A stretch of DNA of 64,000 bases. It comes from Uloborus plumipes. Its lineage: Eukaryota > Arthropoda > Arachnida > Araneae > Uloboridae. The notes beneath the pieces were generated by a model, which was not told the origin of the DNA, searched no databases, and worked only from the letters and a program-made list of their open reading frames with translations. The stretch covers positions 1-64,000 of the forward strand of contig JAXGGA010005178.1 of the NCBI GenBank assembly GCA_038373865.1, written 5' to 3'. The position numbers were made by a program, and so were the translations under genes. Shown one piece after another: positions 48,100 through 60,250 of this stretch (position 1 is its first letter; each line of letters opens with the position of its first letter).

Positions 48100-49421
48100 C
48101 TATTAAGCAATGTGCAAATGCATACTTCTCATTTCCATAAGCATACTTGGGCAATTGTATTTGTGGCACTACTTATCAACGAGAACACCTACAACACAGT
48201 TCATATTTAAAATCACAAGCACCAAGTTGAAATAATTCTCATCAATATACAAAACCTCAATTTTTAGTACAAAAAAAAGGTATACTATGTGAACCAAGCT
48301 CTCTTAATGGAAAGCAAAATAAGATGCGGAATGAGCAAGTTAAAACATGATAGATTTCTACCTCATTGCTAGTAAAACAGGAGAGAACAAAATAAACCTG
48401 TTCTCAAATTCATAAAATGGAATGCAATTAAAGTTACAGTTCATGAAGGAATAACAAATAAGCATGACAGGAATGCAAAAATTATGTCTCGGGGTTCAGA
48501 CCATACATTTATCATCATCATGTTTTCTTTATTTTTAATGAGCCATATATAATGTTCAATAAATTGTAGCTTTTACCAATGCACTTTCCATTGTATAAAA
48601 ATGTGTTCTCATTCTTCATAATAACTTATGTTTATAAGTTTAGATATGTCTGTTGCGCTGTCTCCGTACCAGTATACAGGAATTTGTTTAGAAATGTGTT
48701 CTTATGTATTTCATAGTCGATACTTGTAAACTTTACAATACATTTGCTGAATTATTTTTTCTGTAAATGGAAAGTAAATTTTAATTTTATGTGTTTGTGA
48801 AAATGTTAGTTTGTACCACAAAAAATGCATCTAATATTATGAGAAGAATAAATTTTGCAAGATGATTTCTTGGCGTGAAAATAAATGCGATTTTTCAGAC
48901 AACTTTGGGGCTCCATGTTTCTAAAACTACCAAGAGATCACTCATAACATTTTTGCTACACGTTAACTACTATAAGAAGGCTATCCAGTTAAATTTTGAT
49001 TGATTTTTAATTCAGTTCTTTTTGAGATACTAAGTTTTAAATTTAGCATTTTTTCTCCAAGATGCCAAGTTTGACTATTATATCAAAAAATGACCTTCTT
49101 CAAATGTTTCATACTATTTCTGGGAATAGTCCTATGAGATATCTATTCAAGAAAAATAAAAATAAAAGTTCTAAACATCTTCGTAAAGTACTTTTCATGA
49201 AAAGTCGCTTTTGCAGCTGAAAAGTGGTTCCCCCAAAAAAAATCTGCAGGTATAAAATTTTTTAAACCATTGTTTCAGGCTTCCAATATAAGTTAATTAA
49301 CAGGCAACGATTTTTAAAAATAAAAAAAAAGTGAACAACATGGTCTGTATGATTTCACATGGATTGACCCCTAACTGTCAATTGATAAGACAACAGGAAG
49401 ACAAACTGTATTATACTAGTG

Positions 49422-50091
49422 CATAGGTCGATCTCGCATATAAGTCGACCTCCCTACTTTTGAAAGGACAATCGGGAAAATCTGAAAACCTGCGTATAAG
49501 TCGAGTCCGCACTTTCTGAAACGATCGGGAACGTTTTGCCGCGATTTTTGAATATAAACGTTTTAAAAAGAAGGAAAATGAAATGCAATGAGCATCCTTG
49601 TGTCAAAAACTACAGGATTGTGATTCTTTTTTGCAAAAAGGGTTCATTTTTGCGATCGCGATTTTGCAATTGCGATGCTTGTAAAGAATACGATTTTGCG
49701 GTTACAATTTTTGCTATCTGTTGCTTTTATTTTGCATAATTATCAATAAAATTTTGAGATGTAGCCGTATTATGTTCTGTTTTAAAAAAAATAACACCAT
49801 CAATTGGAAAATTCGCAATTACGGCAATTCCCTCACTTTTCGTACCGTTGGTCATTTTTTATAATTATTTATTCTTTATTTCACAATCAAACCATGCAAA
49901 ATTACAGTAGAATGCATGCATATTTACTTCTTTAATGTCTGTTTAAAACAGTTAGACTGAATCGGAAACATGTTCTTGTTTTTGACTTTTTCCCCAAGAA
50001 TGGTTCGGGAAAAATTTTCAGAAATTCTGCCCAGCGTATAACTGCACATTTTGGACTACATTTCTAGACTTATACACGAGAATATACGGTA
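49422..50091. mobile_element. Possible mariner-like MITE with ATATAAGTCGAC-type ends
   Basis: The left side has GATCTCGCATATAAGTCGAC; the right side is the complement of ATTCTCGTGTATAAGTCTAG, next to ATACGGTAC. An internal GCGTATAAGTCGAG lies near 49490. The outer CCGTATATTCTC resembles the CCGTATTTTCGGG ends at 45435. Ends are imperfect and no target duplication is certain. Confidence 0.5.
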
Positions 50092-51171
50092 CATAACCCT
50101 GCTCTAACTCAACTGCATACAACCAGTGTTAGAAATAAGTTGTCATTAGTAGTATTTTGAGGGTGGTTGTTCTGTCATCTGGTTTAGTTTAGTGGCATTT
50201 TGAACCAAAAATTTTGATTCAATGTCTAGCTTCCCAAACCTAGCACCAGACTTAGATAAAATGTAAAACTGTCTGCAAACTTAAATAATTTCTTTAAAAT
50301 TTTCTGCAAAAAAAGGGGGCTTCTGAATCCTAAAGTGCTACCAACAACAAAAATATCAAGTTGTATGAAGTGCAGGTTCTACCATGAGGTTGGTTGTCAA
50401 TCCGTCATAATTAATGAATGTGTCAGTTTCATATGTAACAAGCTACGACCCCACAATGAACAAAATCAAGACATATTTCAGATAGAAAACTTCCTAAATT
50501 TATAATTTTTTTAACAAAATGCAAAAATTTTCTGCAAACTTCGAAAGTTTTCTGCGAACGGCGTTCGCGAGTTCGTCTATATTATCTGGGTTTGCCTAGC
50601 ACCAAGTTTGATGGGGGACAATTGTAATGAGAAGTACGAATAGCATGGACGCTTTTCTACTCGAACTCAACATGATTAAGACCCGTGACTAACATGAATG
50701 ACAAATCTGTTAAAGATGCAATCAATTTTTATATTTTCAAAAAATAATTTTCTTCTGCATATCTTGGATTTGTGTACTTCTGGCAATATTTATCTTTTCT
50801 ATTACTTTTTTCTTGTAACAGTACAACCCCGATTATCCTGCAGAATTGAGTGGAACTGGTACCGCAGGTAATCCGAAAAAAGCGTAAGATACGGAGTAAA
50901 GAAGATAAAAACCTTTTGCTCGAAAATAATTGCAGTGAACTTAAAACAAGATATGTATAAACTACAAACAGTAACGATAGGTACAGCATAAAAAATTACT
51001 CGTATTTGAAGTTCTCAAGCATATAAAATCTATAAAACAGTGGTACCGACGATAACACCCAGGTAAAATCATTTATTGGATGAAGTACACGACACTCTTG
51101 GGTAAGAAATGTTAGGAAAAAAAACAAAATTTAAATTCGTGCTTTTTTGAAAAAATCAGTTAATTGTATTT
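50092..51171. other. AT-rich stretch, no gene
   Basis: AACCCCGATTATCC near 50826 resembles a Tigger/pogo-type end, without a partner. Nothing else is recognised. Confidence 0.45.
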
Positions 51172-51854
51172 GGGCAATTCCACGAAAATGTCAACCTGAG
51201 CATCAAAATTTCAATGTTCGCAAAACGCAAATTAATATATGTATTTTAAAAGCTTGAACTATCTATTTTAATATTGTACCACCTTAAATTTTATATTAGA
51301 AACTGTTGTATTGAAAACAGGCCGAAAGACATGTCCATCTTCTCTCCAGAATTATGTTCGATAATTTAGATTACAGTAATTAGTGTTTTTTCCCCCCCAA
51401 AAAAATATAACTAAACAAAAAGTTTGGGGTAATTTGTTATACACATTATGAAAATTCTTAATACAGTCTTATTTGAAAAAAATATTGTTATGGCGTTTCG
51501 TTTAGATACAGTTTGAAATTAAGTTTTTGAATGTCAGTCAGTTACCATAAAAAATCAACATTTTCCCCTGAGCGTGAAAATTTTTGATGGAAACTTACAA
51601 AAATTCATACTCTCTGCCTACTTTAAGAGTATTTAAATACTGAATAAACAGAAGTTGAAGTTTGTATCAAGAACTTAAAAAATTCCATGGTAACTGACTG
51701 ACAACTTAATGTGGTAACTGACTGACATTTAATTTAATTTCAAAACAACTACAGCGTAGCTAATTACACACTCCTAAAAATATTTCTCTTGTTAAACAAA
51801 CATAAAACAACACAAGTCTTGAGTTTTAAGACTGGTAAATGCTCTCTTTTGTGA

Positions 51855-53143
51855 AGAAAATCCAAGTGTTAAGATTGGTCTTTCCAAGTTTAGCAGCCTC
51901 CGCCCAAATCAAACATTACTAAGAAGAGACATACTCCATAATGTATCTTTACCAAAAACATGAAAATATTCAATTTCTTTTGGATGCCTTAAAAGAAAAA
52001 GGGTTGAATGTTATGACTAAATTAAAAGATTTTATAAAGGCTGCAGTCTGTGACGAAGAAAATGAAAAATGTATGAACGGCAAATGTAGCAGATGCCCCA
52101 TGATAAATGGGCTAAATTCAAATGATGACCAGCATCATGAACTGTGCACTTGGAAGGAGTGGAAAAATACTCCTCAATGCCAACTAACCACCAATGAAGG
52201 AACAACTCTGTACCTCAGAACCAGACTAACGTAAGTCAATTTTCGTCATTTTTCGGTAGAGGGGAAAAACGATTGTCGAATACATCGTTTTTCCCTTCTA
52301 CTGAAAAATGACGAAAATGGACTTATACGTTAGTCTGATTCTGAGGTACAGAACTGAGGACTGCATAAATGACTTAAGAGCAAAACTACCATTATTCCTA
52401 CAGCATGTTTTTGTAAAGAGAAAGCAATCAAAATAATTCAAGATAAAACGGGATGATCTAAATTCTAAACAGCTAGTCCTACAAATTAATTTTGCAGAAA
52501 ATTTCTGCTGTAAGGAACAAAATGAAATCCAAGTAGCTCATTGGAACCATAAAAAAGTTACAATTTTTAAAGCTGTTTCTTGGTTTGTAGAAGGTGACCA
52601 AAAACAAACAAAATCGTACCCGGTTATATCAGATTAGCATAAGGCTTCATGCTAATAGGTGGGGCATGGAGGAGAAAAGGCTATCTAGATCATGAGAATG
52701 CTGTGAAAGTTTTCCTTCGGGAAATAATAAAGGACTTGAAACTAACTAAGAACTTTTCCTCGTTACATATTTTTTCTGATGGTGCTTCCAGTCAGTTCAA
52801 GCAGTGTTTTAACCTATGCAACTTCACATATTTTTGCAAGGACTTTCAAATTCGCGAAGTCGAATGGCAGTTTTTTGCCACTTCACATGGCAAGGGAGCC
52901 GTAGATGGAGTCGGTGGCCAAGTAAAGAGGTTAGCATGGATGGAAGTGTTGAGTGGTAAAGCAACCATCAATAATGCCTCAACCCTTTATAATGCTAAAA
53001 AAGAGAAAGATCTGAAAACACAACTTATTATTGTTAAGCAGGAAGATATTCACTCCACAAAAAATGAATTGAAAATGAGATTTAGTGATATTTTGGCTAT
53101 TCCGAATATCCGAAAAATGCGTTATTTTAAGACCCATAGATGA
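51855..53143 (+). pseudogene. Decayed transposase, same family as the 802-aa protein
   Basis: Pieces in different frames align in order with residues 305-605 of the intact transposase. KIGLSKFSSLRPNQ matches KVGFSKFAELKPKN. A Cys cluster (CMNGKCSRCP) matches the second zinc-like cluster. LRAKLPLFLQHVFVKRKQS matches CNKLPILLRHHFIAKEQS. INFAENFCCKEQNEIQ matches CDFSENYSTIIQDEAQ, with Asn in place of candidate catalytic D474. IFSDGASSQFKQ and ATSHGKGAVDGVGG match the last two motifs. Breaks seen: a frameshift before 51941, a fold-back insertion at 52206-52353, and stop codons near 52433 and 52634. The segment matching the N-terminal third of the protein is not visible. Confidence 0.85.
52206..52353. 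repeat. Inverted duplication inside the broken transposase
   Basis: The coding segment ending TACCTCAGAACCAGACTAAC is followed by its own reverse complement at 52330-52350, with a 60-bp arm continuing through TTTTCGTCATTTTTCGGTAGA and its complement. A snap-back event or a small fold-back element inserted here and destroyed the reading frame. Confidence 0.85.
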
Positions 53144-53837
53144 AAATGTAATTATCTAATCCAATACAGCAAATGCTCAACTGTTCAAACTCATCACTTT
53201 AAGAAAATTTCAAAAAAGTACTGAGTGACTGATAGCAAAACGCGTTTAACAAAACCTGCATAACCCATAATCCGAATATCCTATGAAAACAAAAATTGTA
53301 AATATAATTGACTTAAAAATTGGACTTCCATTACTTTACTCTTTGTGTTATCTTTATAAAGGTTTTATTGCATAATTTTGAACATGTGCATCAGTATATT
53401 TAAAATATTTCAGAAATGTCAGTCAGTTACCGGAATGTCAGTCAGTTACCAAGCTACTCTAGCTATTGTAATTCTTTACTACAGCAATATTTTCAAACTC
53501 AACTGCCATGGTCCGAAAGGTTATTCATTGTCTTTGATCCTCATTTTTTATTCAATAAAATTTCCTTCAACTTTCAGAGAAATCTCTTGTAGAATCAGTG
53601 TTACTTTTCACACAGGTTGCATTCATGTCAGTCAGTTACCATATTTTTGGCAATTTTTATAAAATCATTAAAAATATATTTTGGAAATTCAATTATACCA
53701 TGAAATTCAGCTTAAAAAGTACAATAAGACAGGACAAAATAAATTAGTAAAATTTGAGATTTGTTGCATTTTATTTCAAAATACTTCTTTTTTTTGCTTT
53801 GTGAATGTCAGTCAGTTACCCGTGGAATTGCCCATTT

Positions 53838-55854
53838 GTTTTTTTCCTGAGACCCTCCCGGAAAATCGATAATTTACTGTATTATGAATGATATTCCTAT
53901 ATTTGATTCCTTAAAACTGGCACCAAGATTTTTATTGTGACACTTGAAAAATTTCCCTAGGCATTATCATTCATCCCGAATTGTTTTTTTTTTCTAGTGC
54001 TGATCCCAAAAATCCCATTGAAATACGAAATGCAAAAAAAAACATTCATTTACATTAATTACTTCAGATTCAAAACATAATTACCTTTACGATAAAAAAT
54101 GCTGCACTCTCTTTTCTATTTACACGTGCTTTGAAGTACCAATGTCTTCAACAAGAAATGGATGATTTTTGAGAAATTTTGGAGTCAAATCCAGACTGAC
54201 CTAGAAATAACCACCAAAAAAAATATTAGATAAGATTCGTAAGTCAAATGACAATTAATTACATAAACAATTTAAGTTGTAGGCAACAAATGCATTTCTT
54301 AAAGGTACAAGAATGGAAGTTCTCGGTTTCCTCAAAGCAAATCAAGTAAAAACAACAGAAAAGTAGTCACTTTGAGTAAAGTCACTAAATGCCAAACTAT
54401 ACAGTTCAGCTTTTAGTATTGCTGAACCGCAGGTCAAATGTTGAGCAGATAAGTCCAACTAAAGTCCGGCATTCCAGGTAATATTGTTCCATATGAGAAA
54501 AGCATTTAAAAACCACATTTTTTCAACAGTTTTGTGGGTATTCATTTGTGATCATCAAATATTAATGACATCACAAAAAATGTGTCAAAGAAATATAGAA
54601 TTTAGCTTCGGTTTGCTAGGCTTGTAAATAAAAGTTAGCCATCTGAACACTTAACTTGAACACCTTTTCAAACAACCAAGGTAAACTTTCTGTACTCATG
54701 CAGGGAATATAATTATTTTTGAAAGGCAATTCAAAGTTACTAATGAGAAGAGCAACTATGACTCACACCTATAATGAGAAACCAAGAAATTTGTTATTTG
54801 CTAATACCTTTTTTTTTTGGTTTGTTTTATTTTTAACCTCAGTTCTTTATTGATACATCTAAACTATTTTTATTTTGTTAATTATTCTGCCATTTTAAAT
54901 ATTAAAAACAATTGCGATGTTTTTATAAAGTATTTGTAATTCAGGAGGAGGATTTTGGGGGCGGGGGTTTCCAAGTCACCCAAGTGACACTTGAAATTCT
55001 TCCCTTTAACTTCATAGGGGAGGCTTTGTTCCTTCCCAACAATGAAATACTCTGATTATCAATTATATCAGCTCAGGGACACAGGCACAGATGGGATGTC
55101 AACCAGTTTGGACAGCATTTAATTTTAACATTATCCCATTCCTATTCCCTTCTTTTATTTTGTACTTGAAGGATTGTTATGACTAAATTTAACCGACTTT
55201 CACGTTTGTTTTAAACGGCTGATCTAATCAAGCACACATTTCCTGTTTTTCCCAAGAAAATAAAAATTGTAGGTCAAATAAGTAAGGTAACATTAAAAGC
55301 AGTTAAGAGAATAGACATAGAGAAAAATGTGGCGTTGTCATTTTTCAACGGCATAAAAGTTTATGGAAATCACAAAATTTTGCAGCAAAGAGGCTGGATT
55401 GCTGTATCTGAAATATTTGCAGCAGGCTTTAACGGTTCCAAGGTTTTTATCGATGTGGTGAAAAAAATTTCAGCATATTTCTATTGTAAAATTTTAAATG
55501 TTTACACTATCATACCACACAGGAAAAAAAAAACACAAACAGAAAATATACAATTTTGTGTAAAGATTATTCATTTTGAGGGAAAAATACTAAACAATAA
55601 CTGCCCAGATGTACACTATGAATCTCAGAAGATTGAACTGGTAACATTTTACCTCCTATCTACAAAATCTATGAGTTTTTGCAGCTTTCCTTAAAAATTA
55701 AACTTAAAACCAAGAAATTCAAAAATACAATATTTTATAGCCTGATAGTTTACCTCTGGGATATAACTTATTATACATAGTGTTTCTGCCATGTTTAGAA
55801 TTTTCATACTCCTGGAATGCAATTTTTGCAGAAAAAACATATTTAAATATACAG
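53838..55854. other. AT-rich stretch, no gene recognised
   Basis: An open frame at 55329-55694 (121 codons from GTG) has no recognisable domain and is probably accidental. No mobile element with clear ends was found. Confidence 0.45.
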
Positions 55855-55998
55855 CAGTAAGTTACCGCCCCTAGCCTGGGCTAAGGCAGAAACATGCTAT
55901 AAACCGGCAGCTCATTTACTTCTTATTCCATTCTGACGAGTGCCAAGAAGCACAAAACTGCAGTCCTTGGATGAATTACCTAGTTGGTGGTGTATAGC
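55855..55998 (+). repeat. Hammerhead-bearing repeat, copy C (decayed)
   Basis: The module GTTACCGCCCCTAGCCTGGG and CTAAGGCAGAAAC is followed by a shortened spacer and a degraded ribozyme. The order and strand relation match copies A and D. Confidence 0.75.
55927..55971 (+). ncRNA. Degraded hammerhead ribozyme motif
   Basis: CTGACGA (55933-55939) fits the CUGANGA core. Stem II is GTGC/GCAC, but the invariant GAAA is AAAA (55954-55957). CTGCAG and GTC follow. Inner stem I has lost the two pairs next to the cut. It is expected to be inactive. Confidence 0.65.
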
Positions 55999-56142
55999 AT
56001 ACATTTAAGTATCTAAACTAGCATTTTTTACAAATACGAAAACTAACGGACTTTGGGTCCAGTTAGGCTGATCCTAGTCAATTTCAAGCTCCCAATGTAG
56101 ATCAATTGCCCTTCAAAAACATTCTAATCCTTTGCTCATTAC

Positions 56143-56825
56143 TAGGGATGCACCGATAAGCAAATTGGCCGATTACCGATTAATCGGCTGTTGATAATCA
56201 GCCGATTAATGATAGGGATAATTGTTTTTCTACTACTAATTTTACCATACTGTTTTTTATCTCTTTTCAATTTCAAGTTTAGAAATAGGAAGTAATTTAT
56301 TTCTGGGAGAAGATTTTTTTTTTCCATTTTCCTAGTTTTCACAAAATAATTTCAGTATTTTATCAAATTTCTTAGAACCAATTTTCATATTAGTGTCAAT
56401 AATATTATTAACACAATGTTAGTTGTGTTAATTGGAAATAAAAATTTATAAAAAAAGAGGGGGGGGGGGTGATGAACACTCCAATTTAGGAGTACTTTTA
56501 ATTCATATATTTTAGTAATTAGTAGGAATTTAATTCAATACTTTTATTCTTTGAAAATTAGAGGTTATCTGAAAGTACTGTGCTAAGAAGAAAACTATCG
56601 CCACATGAAAAATGTTGCATCATTGTCTATGTGTATGTATTCAAAGTAGGAGAATTAATTTAAAAAAAACTTTATATCAACTGTGAGGATTATTATTACT
56701 GTTGATAAAATTATTCATCATAGTTTCCTAGTGAAAGTATACTTTAAAGAAGAATATCTGAAAAATATTTTTCAGTCGATTAATCGGCCCGATTTCAATG
56801 TGGCCGATTAATCGGTGCATCCCTA
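56143..56825. mobile_element. hAT MITE, TAGGGATGCACCGA family, second copy, perfect TSD
   Basis: 683 bp. CTCATTAC flanks both sides (56135-56142 and 56826-56833). Nearly collinear with 47389-48099, including the GGCCGATTAATCGG clusters and a G run near 56459. Confidence 0.96.
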
Positions 56826-57208
56826 CTCATTACAGTCGCTTTCAGTAAGCTGTTGCAAGTGCCCACAACCTTCCTTTTCCTAATTTCCAGGTTAGCCTAG
56901 AAATGAGGAAAAATAACTACTTTAGTACAACTCTTCTGTGGAAGTGAGATTGCAACCATCTGAGCTATGTTTCTAAGAATTCAGATATAATCAGTTGAGC
57001 TATTATTACAGCTAAACGACGGTTTAAATGCAAATGATTATAATACAAATGAAATACATGGATCACAGTCTAATACTGTAGGTTGAATTGTAACAATCCA
57101 GCTTTGGAAAAGTTTCACCCGAAGTGTTCATTTTGTTACCTTGTGGTGTGGATGTGATGACGACTAATTTTTCAAATTATATTTTGTACAACTTTAGATC
57201 CTTTCAGG

Positions 57209-57466
57209 CAGTGGCCCACCCAGGGTTGTGTCCCTTTCGAAATTTTTTCGAATTTGAAGTCCAGAAGAAAAACTGCGATCATTTTTAGTGAAATTGGGGG
57301 GCTACCTCTTGGCCAGTTTCCACAAAAAACGCATCTCAACAGCTTGATTTAATCAGGGGGTGTTTATCTTCATGCTTCTATTAGGGACTTTAAAGAGCCT
57401 ACAGCATGGCTCTTTAAAGAGAGCATGAACCTAGAAGCATTGAACAACCCTGTGGATCCACCACTA
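57209..57466. mobile_element. hAT-like MITE with CAGTGG/CCACTA ends
   Basis: 258 bp. It starts CAGTGGCCCACCCAGGGTTG and ends AACCCTGTGGATCCACCACTA in complement sense. Flanks CTTTCAGG and CTCTCAGG match at 7 of 8. Confidence 0.78.
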
Positions 57467-57474
57467 CTCTCAGG

Positions 57475-59253
57475 TTCTTCCACATTCGAGATTGAAGCAT
57501 CTTGAATCTAAAATTATATCCCAAATCTAAACTCTCGAAAATAATTTGAGAAAGGCTACATGCAGGAACTATTCCATGAATCCTTTAAAATCTTATAGCA
57601 ATACTTAAATTTTTCCATGAGACAGGTTATCACTATCATTTTTAACTGCAGCAGAACCTTGATTATGTGAGGTATAACTGGAACCAACCATTTAGGCAAC
57701 ATTGAGAATGCTTCTTATTTGGACCTATGTACAATTACTTATTAATTGTTATCACACAATGCCCTTCTAGAAAATTAAAATTGTAGAAAAAATTATTACC
57801 TCATCGATTGAATCTACTGCATTAAAATTATGACACACACTTTACATCTACATAATTTCATGAGAAAGAGAATTTCGGTACACAGATTGTAAGTTTCACT
57901 TTGATTGAATTGCACAAAAATGAAAATGAAATCAAAGACAGAAATTAAAATACATCATACTGAATATATGGTTTAAGAGAAAAACCATCATACCAAATGC
58001 AAAAAGTTTTTCGAAAATATTCGTGAAATATTGTTTTTCATATTACGCACCAACAAGCAAAGTAAGTATTTTAGGCATCCTAACATTACTTAAATAATCG
58101 AATCTAAACAAAATAACACATCACAATGCACAAACTGAAAAAGGGAGGCAAATATTCAGAGGAACAAATTCAGAAGAAAAAAATAATAACTTGAGAGATT
58201 ACACCGCTTGCAGAAACAGTTCATTGTTCCCAACGGTTACTAAACAAACATAGTACGCTTTTTCATACATTTATAAACAAAATCTTCAATCTTTTAGAAG
58301 AACGTGTGCTGAATATAAAAATGAATGAATGTTGTCTAAGAAATGAGATTTTATTAATATTTCAATTCTAAAATGTTTTGCACAAAGGCATGGTTAAGCA
58401 AGCTACAAAGCAGCCATGCTAGAGCTAATACAGAACGTTTTATGAAATGCTGAATTAAGAGATAGCACTTACTTAATTAAAAATTCATGTTTAAAAACGT
58501 ACGATTTATGTTTGCTTTAAAACAAAAATGCAAATCAATTTGAAACAAATAACGCGAAAATATTTAATTTTAATTTCTGTCGGCAAGCACAATCCTACAA
58601 TGATATATACAGGGTTGCCATTTACGGTAAAACTACTACTCACAAATTAAAAAAAGCTGAAATTCTTCGAATGGGCATTTAATAATCATTTTAAATAAAT
58701 TTATTGTGTCTTTCATTATGAACGTAATTTTGAGGTGTTTTATGCTCGTTGCTTAGCTCTTCACGAAGCAAATCGCTCAAAAGGCTTTTTCAGTTTTCAT
58801 ACTTAAAACCGAAAGAAACAGTGATTGGTAAAAATATGAAAAAGTGGTATATTTACTGTATTTTTATCGGTTTTAACTATTTTACAGACTAATTAATAAA
58901 TCCTTAATTTGGACGCAGCTTAAAATGGATCAAATATTTAAAAAAATGTGATGTCTTGACACTATTGTTTATAATTATTCATTCCTATTGAAATGATTTA
59001 CGTTACTGTTGGATTTCTATTGTGCTTTCGTGCTCACGCACGTTGATTTTTTTTAAACATCTGCGATTGATTTTTTAGAACATGTTAAAATTTACCTACA
59101 AAAGATCTGATTTGAAGTGAAGGAACTGTCATTCCGGTCAATTTTACTGTTTTCCTACTTTGAAGTTTAAATACGCCTCTTGTCTCTCATATTTCTGTTA
59201 ATTGTGAATGCGTGTAGTTTCTGAAGGGAGAAAAAGTTTTCAAAGAAATTAAA
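57475..59253. other. Region upstream of clathrin light chain, includes 5' leader
   Basis: No other gene is seen. The transcription start should lie in the last few hundred bases before 59254, but no TATA box or initiator can be placed with confidence. CAGGGTTGCCATTTACGG near 58612 resembles a hAT end without a partner. Confidence 0.45.
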
Positions 59254-59422
59254 ATGTCTGATTTCGAAATGTTTGACGGGGAGATGGTGAACCATGTTGC
59301 TACGGAAGAGGATCCAGCTGCAGATTTTCTTGCTAGAGAGCAGGATGAGTTGGCTGGACTCGAAGACGATACCTTAGGCTTAGGCACTGCCCAAAATTCT
59401 GCACCCTCTGATTTTCCGAACG
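59254..59422 (+). CDS. Clc: Clathrin light chain, coding exon 1
   Basis: Clathrin light chain binds the clathrin heavy chain hub and regulates assembly of coated vesicles in the cytoplasm. The exon starts at an ATG in an acceptable context (A at -3) and encodes MSDFEMFDGEMVNHV, then EEDPAADFLAREQDELAG. The EEDPAADFLA/REQDELAG box is the conserved N-terminal signature of the family (vertebrate EEDPAAAFLAQQESEIAG). The exon ends AACG|GTATTT, leaving one base of a split codon that exon 2 completes. The frame reads on past the donor for 6 codons before a stop. Confidence 0.92.
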
Positions 59423-60155
59423 GTATTTGTATTTTCTTTTAATAATTCTTAAAGATTACTAAATTTTCATTGCGCTGCAAATTCTTATCACTGATGCAGA
59501 AATTTATTGAATCCTGTCGGACCGTTTACTTCGAGTTTCGACGCTTATGCCCTATTTGCTTTTCTGATGTTTCACCACATTTATTGAACTTTCTTTTTTG
59601 CGTGTGTGTCTTAAAATAGTAGAGCTGAATAAAGGAACCTTATTTAAGCAGAACAGAATTGATGTGTTTAAAGATTTTTATAAATCTCTAAAAGGAGTAC
59701 CGACTATAAATTTGCTGCATTGAAGAGGACGACTAATAACATAAAGCAGCGTATTTATTAGGCAAAACAACAAGATTGCAAAATACATTCATGACTTTTT
59801 CTATCAATTCGTTCAAATTTTGCTGCTGCTGCAATTGAAAATTAAATTTTAACAAGGCTTATGTTGAGTGTGATTTCAAGAATATTGACTTAGTGCGAGT
59901 AAATCATCTTTTTTAATATTTTTACTTTTCCCAGATGCAAAGACTTAAATACTGTACAGCAAAAAAAGGACATTAAAAGGCATTTTTTGGGATATTTTTG
60001 AAAAATTTCGGAGGGGGTTTGAACCCTAAAAGCCCACCCCTTAAATATACGGCCCTGCTATAGTATATAATATTTTTATGTTGTAAAATTTTAAAAGTTT
60101 CTCTTTTTTATGATCATAGTTTAGTGATTATAAAATTGTTTTGATTTTGTTCCAG

Positions 60156-60187
60156 AAACATTTGGGTCGCAGAACTCGTTACATGAG
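60156..60187 (+). CDS. Clc: Clathrin light chain, 32-nt coding exon 2
   Basis: After the acceptor TTTGTTCCAG, 32 nt complete the split Glu codon and encode ETFGSQNSLHE, ending before the donor GAG|GTATGA in phase 0. Phases on both sides match exons 1 and 3 exactly. This microexon is too short to be found by length and is called from splice sites and phase, so it should be confirmed with RNA. Confidence 0.7.
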
Positions 60188-60250
60188 GTATGATGCTTTC
60201 ATGTTTTCGAAAATTTTAAGTGATATCTGATTTTTTCTATGTATTTTAAT

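Larger units (their letters stand above)
45238..49370. mobile_element. Non-autonomous long-TIR transposon related to the 3.4-kb element
   Basis: It starts GGGTCAATCCATG and ends CATGGATTGACCC. CTAA flanks both sides (45234-45237 and 49371-49374), a 4-bp target duplication. The inverted repeats are very long, roughly 900 bp: the right arm runs from about 48650 to 49370, and the left arm is split by a nested element at 45435-46569 and continues to about 47315. Little sequence lies between the arms apart from a nested hAT MITE (47389-48099), and no transposase is present. Its termini resemble those of the 3371-7358 element, whose transposase might act on it. Confidence 0.85.
51172..53833. mobile_element. 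Relative of the 3.4-kb transposon, broken transposase, 4-bp TSD
   Basis: It begins GGGCAATTCCACG and ends with the exact complement CGTGGAATTGCCC. ATTT flanks both sides (51168-51171 and 53834-53837). The terminal repeats are short, but the 14-mer GTCAGTCAGTTACC occurs seven times near the ends: plus strand at 51533, 53418, 53437, 53627 and 53807, minus strand at 51689 and 51713. These are likely transposase binding sites. The interior holds a decayed transposase of the same family as 4285-6693. Confidence 0.88.

Noticed and set aside
55329..55694. Open frame of 121 codons
   Set aside because: It starts at GTG, has no recognisable domain, no splice context and A/T-driven residue use. Probably accidental.
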